Below are positions 15,385 through 20,486 of a DNA stretch of 20,486 nt, in pieces (within the stretch, counting starts at the first letter, position 1; every line of letters begins with the position of its first letter). Position numbers and translations under genes: made by a program. The notes beneath the pieces were generated by a model. It made no database searches, had not been told where the DNA came from, and was given only the letters and a program-made list of their open reading frames with translations. The stretch is from DATGIQ01 sp035295665 (GTDB lineage: Bacteria > Planctomycetota > Planctomycetia > Gemmatales > Gemmataceae). The stretch is from NCBI GenBank assembly GCA_035295665.1, contig DATGIQ010000319.1, positions 1 through 20,486 on the forward strand, read 5' to 3'.

Positions 15385-16167
15385 CTATTCCGAATCCGCG
15401 TTTTGCCGCCACGCAACCACGCGAAGTCTGCGGTAATCGGCGAACCACGATCCGTCGCGATACAGGACCGGCCGCAAGCGCTCCTCGATTTGGTGGAAGA
15501 ATGGCTCGTGCTCATCCTCCGGTACCTGTCTCAGAAAGTGTCCGGCAAACATTCTGATCCAATGCCGCATTCCGTCTCTGCCTTCCAAGGGCGTGGGTCG
15601 TTCGAATAGCGTCGCGAACGTGACTTCCAAGCCAGCCGTTTCAAGCAGCGAGGCATACTCGCCGACACTGGGAAAGAACCACGGCGACTCCACGAGGCCG
15701 TGGCCTGTGGCTTCCAATTCTTTCTGCATGGCGACGAGGATCGCACGGACGTTGCCATGCCCCCCGAGCTCGGCCACGAACCGCCCGCCGGGCTTCAGGG
15801 CCCGGAAGATGCTCTTGGCGACCCGTTCAGTTTCCGGAACCCAGTGGAGGACGGCATTCGAAAAGACGGCATCAAACTGCTGGACATAGGTCAGGTACCG
15901 GGCATCTCCCATTTCGAAGGAAAGCCCCGGGTAGCTGCGCTGTGCCGCTTCGATCATCTCCGTCGAAGGGTCGATCCCAAGAACCGAGGCTCCGGTCGCA
16001 GCCAGTTGGGCTGTCAGGTGGCCGGTCCCGCAGCCGAGGTCCAATATCGATTCGCGAGCTTGCGGTGCAAGGAGTTCAAACAGGCTCTGCACATGCTTCC
16101 AAACGAAGGAGTGCCGGCTGTCATACAGCTTGGGATCCCAGGAATAGGGTGTCCGTTCGCTGACCAT
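15385..16167 (-). CDS. Class I SAM-dependent methyltransferase (Tam-like)
   Basis: The protein has about 260 residues and a class I methyltransferase fold. Motif I is ILDLGCGTGHLTAQL (41-55). The acidic end of strand 2 is GIDPS (64-68). GDAR (87-90) would contact the adenine, and the post-I to motif IV region reads FDAVFSNAVLHWV (98-110). A LKPGGRFVAEL strand (124-134) follows. The layout and the NAVLHWV motif resemble trans-aconitate methyltransferase and its many relatives, so a small-molecule acceptor is more likely than nucleic acid. The substrate is unknown. I start at the ATG at 16167, where GAGGAG lies four bases upstream. The frame is open to 16212, but that adds a Cys/Lys-rich leader without support. 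It is transcribed divergently from the giant repeat protein and stands apart from the main minus-strand cluster. Confidence 0.86.
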   Translation of the reverse strand: MVSERTPYSWDPKLYDSRHSFVWKHVQSLFELLAPQARESILDLGCGTGHLTAQLAATGASVLGIDPSTEMIEAAQRSYPGLSFEMGDARYLTYVQQFDAVFSNAVLHWVPETERVAKSIFRALKPGGRFVAELGGHGNVRAILVAMQKELEATGHGLVESPWFFPSVGEYASLLETAGLEVTFATLFERPTPLEGRDGMRHWIRMFAGHFLRQVPEDEHEPFFHQIEERLRPVLYRDGSWFADYRRLRVVAWRQNADSE

Positions 16168-16234
16168 CGCGCTCCTCTTGCACCCGCAGGCCGTTGGCGG
16201 GGATTTAGGCATAAAACAAACCGAAAAACATCGC

Positions 16235-16262
16235 TTGACTTTTCCAACTTATCAATTATACT
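16235..16262 (+). promoter_or_regulatory. Candidate sigma70-type promoter for the giant repeat protein
   Basis: TTGACT (16235-16240) and TATACT (16257-16262) are each one mismatch from consensus, spaced 16 bases apart, in an AT-rich stretch. Transcription would start near 16269, giving a leader of about 430 bases before the ATG at 16703. That is long, so either the leader carries regulation or another promoter lies closer. Confidence 0.45.
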
Positions 16263-16573
16263 GGCCTGGTGATATTTGTGGATGAGTTTCACTTTCGTAG
16301 TATTTTAGGCTCTCCGTTTACGCGATTAACTGCTTGTCCGATATAGTTTTCTGGAACGAGAAGTCGATAGGAACGTCGCCGTTGATGACAGGGAATTAAA
16401 GGGACTCGGAGTTTAAATCGGCGTTTTGTCGCGGACTACGGGAAATTCGCCCCAGTTCTTTCACGCAGCGGTTCTCCAGCGCATCCTGTGAGTTTGGGGT
16501 GCTCTCTGCTGCGCCTTGCCATTTGCGAATCCCGAACTGGAATCGAATTCGCCCCATTTGATGGCGAGTGCCT

Positions 16574-16596
16574 AGAGCCCAGTAGGCTCTTTCTCT
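16574..16596 (+). terminator. Small hairpin followed by a pyrimidine run in the long leader
   Basis: AGAGCC (16574-16579) and GGCTCT (16585-16590) form a perfect six-pair stem with a five-base loop, followed by TTCTCT. It lies about 110 bases before the giant protein start. If transcription begins at the promoter near 16235, this could act as a weak attenuator. The stem is short and the tail is not a pure T run, so chance is possible. Confidence 0.25.
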
Positions 16597-16702
16597 GGCC
16601 AGCAACAGCTTTGGCTTTGACAATCGGTTGCGATTTGTGCCCTGCGCACTCTCCGTTGCGTGTGCGGGGTGCTCGCCTTCTCTAATCTCAAAGGATCGTA
16701 CC

Positions 16703-19700
16703 ATGTGGCCCACCAACCTCCGGCACCGCGGCTCCCCTGTTGTAAGCCGCCGCCAGCCCAGTCGCAGAAGATTTCGGCCGTTATTGGAATTGCTGGAATC
16801 GCGCTTGGTGCTCATGGGACTCACCGGACCGCCCCCCGTCATTAACAACATCAGTGCCAGTCTGTCCGGTACCGGCGCCGTCCCGGAAGGGAGCCCAAGC
16901 TTCACGCTGACCGTAAACGGATCCAACTTCGTGCAGGGCGCCGTTATCGATTGGAACGGCATGGACCTGGCAACCAATTTTGTCAGCAGCAGTCAGCTGA
17001 CCGCCAGCGTGCCTGCCCAGCTCGTACACGAGGAATCGACGCCTGACCACGGTGGACCGATCTCGATCACCGTTGTCGAGTTTAACGTGCCCTCCAATGC
17101 CGTCCCCTTCACGGTCACCGAAGCGCCAATCCTCGCCAAGGGAGCATTCACGTTTAGCGGCCCCTCTCTCACCAACGTTACCGTGGCGACCTTTACGGAT
17201 ACCGGCGGTCCTGAGTTTCCGTTCGACTATTCGGCCCTCATTAACTGGGGCGATGGCACGACCTCAAGCGGAACCATCTCCGGACCGGATCAAAACGGCG
17301 TGTTTTCGGTCATCTCCAGCCACACCTACAACACGCTCAATCCGTACATGATTTCGGTGACGATCACCCACGAAACGGCTCCCCCGGTCACGGTCACCGA
17401 TTTCGTGAATACGATGTCGCCGACCGGCGGTTTTGTGATCACAGGCGTGGAGGGCCAGCCACTCAACAACGTCATCGTGGCCACCTTCACCAGCCCCACT
17501 CCCAACATCCAGGCAGGCAATTTTTCCGCCAGCATCAACTGGGGAGACGGCACAACCTCGCCTGGAACCATTACGGGCCCCGATCAGAACGGCGTCTTCA
17601 CCGTTACCGGCAGCCATACTTACAAAGAAGAAGGCAATCCCTTCCACGGCGGACCTTTCATCGTCACCGTGATGATCATGCAGAATGGCGGGTTCCCGAT
17701 CACGGTGACGGATACCTCGAACATCGCCGAAGCTCCCTTGGCGGCGACGGGAGGGTTCATCCTTGCGGGGGTTCAGGGCCAGCCGATCACCAATGCGGTG
17801 GTGGCAACGTTCATCGATACGGGTGGGCCGGAGAATCCACTCGATCCGGGGGACTATACCGCCACCATCAACTGGGGGGATGGCTCCTCGTCGCCGGGTA
17901 CGATTTCCGGCCCGGATCAGAATGGGGTGTTCACCGTAAGTGGTGGCCATAGCTATGCCTCCCAAGGCACCTTCACCATCACCACCACGATTGTGCATGA
18001 GTCCGCGCCCCCAGTGACCGCGACCAGCACTGCGGTCATCGCAGCGGTCTCTCCCACCGGTGGATTCACGCTGACCGGCGTAGAAGGCCAGCCGCTCAAC
18101 AACGTCATCGTGGCCACCTTCACCGCCGCCGGCAATCATCAAGCCAGCGACTTCTCCGCCACCATCAACTGGGGCGATGGCACCAGCTCGGCAGGGACCA
18201 TCGTCGGTCCGAACGGCAATGGTGTCTTCACTGTCCTCGGCAGCCATACCTACACCGAAGAAAGCAAATCGGTCCACGGCGCGCCGTTTACCATTACGGT
18301 GACCATCAGCGACGGTGCACCCCCATCGGTCACAACCACGAGCACCGCCAACATCGCCGAAGCTCCTTTGGCGGCGACGGGAGGATTCTCGATCAATGGA
18401 ATGGAGGGCCAACTGCTCAACAACGTCGCCGTAGCAACGTTCATCGATACGGGCGGGCCGGAGAATCCGCTTGATCCTGGGGACTATAGCGCCACCATTA
18501 GCTGGGGCGATGGCTCCTCGTCAACCGGGACGATCAAGGGACCCGATCAAAACGGCGTCTTCACGGTCTGCGGCAGCCACACTTACGCTGAAGACGGCGA
18601 GGGCGAGCAAGATCTGGTGGACGCGTTCCCCATTACAGTGACCATCACACATGAGTTGGCGCCGCCCGTCACCGTGACGAGCACCGCTCATATTTCCGAG
18701 GAAGCGGAAATCGTTTCTGCCCAGGGAGGTTTTGTCATCACCGGCAAGGAGCTGCAGCCGCTCAACAACGTCGTAGTGGCTGTCTTTACCGGCGATGGAG
18801 GCGAGACCGCGAAGGCCTTCAAGGCTACGATCAACTGGGGCGACGGCACTAGCTCCGCCGGCACGATCACTGGTCCGGATCAGAATGGCGTCTTCACCGT
18901 TCTTGGTAGCCATACCTATGCCGAGGAAGGCGAAGTCGAGCAGGACCAGGTGGATGTTTTCCCGTTGACGATCACCATTTCGGACGGGACCTCGGTGACG
19001 GTCACGAGTACAGCCAATATCGCCGAAGAAGCCGACATCGTCTCCGCTCAAGGAGGCTTTGTCATCAACGGCAGGGAACTGAAGCCACTCACCAACGTGG
19101 TGGTGGCAACCTTTAGCGGCGATGGCGATGAGAACGTAAGCCAGTTCAAGGCCACGATTAACTGGGGCGATGGCACCAGCTCGGCCGGAACCATTGCTGG
19201 TCCGGATCAGAATGGCGTGTTCACCGTCCTTGGCAGCCATACCTATGCCGAAGAGGGTGAAATCGAACAGGATCAGGTGGATGTTTTCCCGTTGACGATC
19301 ACCATCTCGGACGGGGTCTCGGCCACGGTCACAAGCGCCGCCAATATCGCCGAAGAAGCCGACATCATCTCCGCTCAAGGAGGCTTTGTCATCAACGGCA
19401 GGGAACTGCAGCCACTGACCAATGTGGTGGTGGCAACCTTTAGCGGCGATGGCGATGAGGCGGCAAGCCAGTTCACGGCCACGATTAACTGGGGCGATGG
19501 CACCAGCTCAGCGGGGACGATCAAGGGTCCCGACCAGAACGGCGTCTTTACCGTCTGTGGTACCCATACTTACGCCGAAGATGGCGAGAACGAAGTGGAC
19601 CTCGTGGACCCGTTCACCGTCACGGTAACCATCAGCAATTCCACCACGGTCACCGTGACGAGCACGGCCAACATTGCCGAAGAAGCCGAGATCGTGTCGG

Positions 19701-20486
19701 CACAAGGAGGATTCGTCGCCAACGGCGTGGAGGGCCAGCCGCTCACCAATGTGGTGGTGGCGACCTTTACCAGTGATGGAGGCGAGACTGCAAGCGCCTT
19801 CCACGCCACGATCAATTGGGGCGATGGCACCAGTTCGGCCGGGACGATCAAGGGTCCGGACAAGAATGGCCTGTTCACGGTCTGCGGCACCCACACGTAC
19901 ACGGAGGAAGGCAATTCCTTCCATGGCGGACCTCCCACCATTACGGTGACCATCACGGATGGAACGTCGATCACCGTCACGAGCACGGCCAACATTGCCG
20001 AAGCACCCCTGGCCGCGACTGGTGGGTTCAGCATCACCGGCATGCAATTCCAGCAGATCAACAATGTGGTCGTGGCAACGTTCATCGACACGGGCGGCCC
20101 GGAGAATGCATCGGATCCCGGGGATTATACGGCCACGATCAAGTGGGGCGATGGGACGGCCACGGCAGGCGCGATTTCGGGCCCGGATCTGAATGGAGTC
20201 TTCACGGTCGCAGGCAGCCACGTCTACGGAGGCCAAGGCACGTTCACCATCACCGTGACGATCAAGCATGAGTCGGCTGCGCCCGTCACGGTGACCAGTA
20301 CCGCGGCTATCCCCGATCCCCCGCCGGGCGGGATGATCGTCGCTACCGGGCAACCAGTGAAGGCCATCCAGTCGGTAAATCAGAATCAGACCGTCGCCCA
20401 GTTCCTCTACATGAACCCCGGAAGCCCATCGGGAACCTTTACGGCGACCATTACCTGGGGCGATGGCCCGAATGTGGACAAAGGAA
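16703..20486 (+). CDS. Giant extracellular repeat protein, partial (LEPR-like N-terminus, TIG-like domain, PKD-like WGDG repeats)
   Basis: The frame is open for 1261 codons from ATG 16703 to the window edge. AAAGGA at 16690-16695 lies seven bases upstream. Residues 1-37 are basic and end in RRRFRPLLELLESRLVL, the N-terminal motif type seen on planctomycete surface and secreted proteins (related to LEPR-XLL). Residues about 46-140 look like an IPT/TIG domain (FTLTVNGSNFVQGAVIDWNG, then a SNAVPFTV end). From about residue 147 there are eleven PKD-like units, each with a TATINWGDGT-type strand, GTIxGPDQNGVF, a GSHTYAEEG loop, and TVTI followed by a Thr/Val-rich strand. WGDG recurs every 98-111 residues. 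It is probably a cell-surface or secreted adhesive or structural protein. The C-terminus and any sorting signal lie beyond the window, so function and full length are unknown. Confidence 0.9.
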   Translation, partial: MWPTNLRHRGSPVVSRRQPSRRRFRPLLELLESRLVLMGLTGPPPVINNISASLSGTGAVPEGSPSFTLTVNGSNFVQGAVIDWNGMDLATNFVSSSQLTASVPAQLVHEESTPDHGGPISITVVEFNVPSNAVPFTVTEAPILAKGAFTFSGPSLTNVTVATFTDTGGPEFPFDYSALINWGDGTTSSGTISGPDQNGVFSVISSHTYNTLNPYMISVTITHETAPPVTVTDFVNTMSPTGGFVITGVEGQPLNNVIVATFTSPTPNIQAGNFSASINWGDGTTSPGTITGPDQNGVFTVTGSHTYKEEGNPFHGGPFIVTVMIMQNGGFPITVTDTSNIAEAPLAATGGFILAGVQGQPITNAVVATFIDTGGPENPLDPGDYTATINWGDGSSSPGTISGPDQNGVFTVSGGHSYASQGTFTITTTIVHESAPPVTATSTAVIAAVSPTGGFTLTGVEGQPLNNVIVATFTAAGNHQASDFSATINWGDGTSSAGTIVGPNGNGVFTVLGSHTYTEESKSVHGAPFTITVTISDGAPPSVTTTSTANIAEAPLAATGGFSINGMEGQLLNNVAVATFIDTGGPENPLDPGDYSATISWGDGSSSTGTIKGPDQNGVFTVCGSHTYAEDGEGEQDLVDAFPITVTITHELAPPVTVTSTAHISEEAEIVSAQGGFVITGKELQPLNNVVVAVFTGDGGETAKAFKATINWGDGTSSAGTITGPDQNGVFTVLGSHTYAEEGEVEQDQVDVFPLTITISDGTSVTVTSTANIAEEADIVSAQGGFVINGRELKPLTNVVVATFSGDGDENVSQFKATINWGDGTSSAGTIAGPDQNGVFTVLGSHTYAEEGEIEQDQVDVFPLTITISDGVSATVTSAANIAEEADIISAQGGFVINGRELQPLTNVVVATFSGDGDEAASQFTATINWGDGTSSAGTIKGPDQNGVFTVCGTHTYAEDGENEVDLVDPFTVTVTISNSTTVTVTSTANIAEEAEIVSAQGGFVANGVEGQPLTNVVVATFTSDGGETASAFHATINWGDGTSSAGTIKGPDKNGLFTVCGTHTYTEEGNSFHGGPPTITVTITDGTSITVTSTANIAEAPLAATGGFSITGMQFQQINNVVVATFIDTGGPENASDPGDYTATIKWGDGTATAGAISGPDLNGVFTVAGSHVYGGQGTFTITVTIKHESAAPVTVTSTAAIPDPPPGGMIVATGQPVKAIQSVNQNQTVAQFLYMNPGSPSGTFTATITWGDGPNVDKG
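17141..20486 (+). repeat. Array of eleven PKD-like coding repeats
   Basis: The WGDG codons start at 17246, 17540, 17873, 18170, 18503, 18836, 19163, 19490, 19817, 20144 and 20456. The spacings are 294, 333, 297, 333, 333, 327, 327, 327, 327 and 312 bases, always a multiple of three. Units fall into types. Units 3, 5 and 10 carry FIDTGGPEN with a DPGDY insert. Units 2, 4 and 9 carry an HGGP- or HGAP-type loop and are followed by the linker NIAEAPLAATGGF. Units 5 to 8 are followed by an EEA(E/D)I(V/I)SAQGGF linker. The last unit is cut by the window edge. Confidence 0.9.
18719..19699 (+). repeat. Three tandem 327-base units (recent expansion inside the array)
   Basis: Units starting at AQGGF codons 18719, 19046 and 19373 (with the next at 19700) are each exactly 327 bases. 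Nucleotide identity is very high and staggered: the second half of the first unit matches the second half of the next, and the first halves of the second and third units are nearly identical. This is the pattern expected from recent unequal exchange. Confidence 0.85.

Larger units (their letters stand above)
16168..16702. promoter_or_regulatory. Divergent intergenic region, AT-richer than its surroundings
   Basis: This 535-base region separates the minus-strand methyltransferase from the plus-strand giant protein. The left part (about 16205-16340) is clearly AT-rich for this genome and holds the best promoter-like match. A small hairpin AGAGCC-CAGTA-GGCTCT (16574-16590) followed by TTCTCT lies in the right part. 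A perfect TTGACA at about 16617-16622 has no matching -10. The minus-strand frame across 16396-16977 overlaps the giant protein start and has no ribosome-binding site. Confidence 0.5.

Noticed and set aside
15022..15609. A 195-codon plus-strand frame
   Set aside because: It has no ribosome-binding site and no recognisable content, and its 3' third is antisense to the methyltransferase C-terminus.
16396..16977. A 193-codon minus-strand frame across the start of the giant protein
   Set aside because: It overlaps the conserved N-terminal motif and TIG-like domain antisense, and lacks a ribosome-binding site or family features.
17264..20353. Three long minus-strand open frames (17264-18412, 18521-19378, 19508-20353) opposite the giant protein
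   Set aside because: They are the antisense of the WGDG repeats. Their translations are Gly/Asp/Arg-rich, repeat with the same period, and have no ribosome-binding sites. The plus frame is continuous through all of them and carries clear domains.
17141..20486. Regular direct repeats considered as a CRISPR or non-coding satellite array
   Set aside because: The period is about 300 bases, always a multiple of three, within one open frame encoding PKD-like domains. This is a protein repeat.

Overview
The window reads as GC-rich bacterial chromosome, most likely from a planctomycete. This is an inference. The main clue is the protein starting at 16703, which has an Arg-rich N-terminus ending in an LExLExR-type motif (related to the LEPR-XLL segment of planctomycete extracellular proteins), a TIG-like domain and at least eleven PKD-like WGDG repeats. 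No 16S rRNA or other phylogenetic marker is present.

Layout. A truncated membrane-protein gene leaves the left edge (1-200, minus). On the plus strand follow an RraA-like protein (371-1105), a complete tRNA-Cys(GCA) with a good sigma70-like promoter (1163-1276), and an ArsB/NhaD-type anion permease that most likely starts at a TTG codon (1617-2930). From 3121 to 14922 nearly everything is on the minus strand. In transcription order: glycoamylase-like protein, PoxB-like ThDP enzyme, small membrane protein, mandelate-racemase-type enolase-superfamily enzyme, giant FAD/Fe-S oxidoreductase, secreted two-repeat protein, M24 peptidase-fold protein, and a YddA/SbmA-type ABC protein. A class I methyltransferase (15385-16167, minus) lies beyond a 462-base stretch with no recognisable gene. 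It is transcribed away from the giant repeat protein (16703 to the right edge, plus).

The minus-strand genes from 14922 down to 6998 are separated by only about 30-90 bases and most have clear Shine-Dalgarno sequences, so they could be one transcription unit for carbon metabolism. The enolase-superfamily enzyme would act on a hydroxy or sugar acid, the FAD/Fe-S protein would oxidise a 2-hydroxyacid, and the PoxB-like enzyme would decarboxylate a 2-oxoacid. The M24 and ABC genes form a second pair 74 bases apart, behind a 210-base gap that holds two long inverted repeats.

The most notable points are these. The ABC protein has an intact frame and an intact signature motif, but its Walker A lysine, Walker B aspartate, catalytic glutamate, Q-loop, D-loop and H-switch residues are all replaced. 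The neighbouring M24 protein lacks two of its five usual metal ligands. A 69-base near-palindrome lies between them and the next gene upstream. The giant surface protein shows a two-module super-repeat with an inserted block of three units, each exactly 327 bases long.
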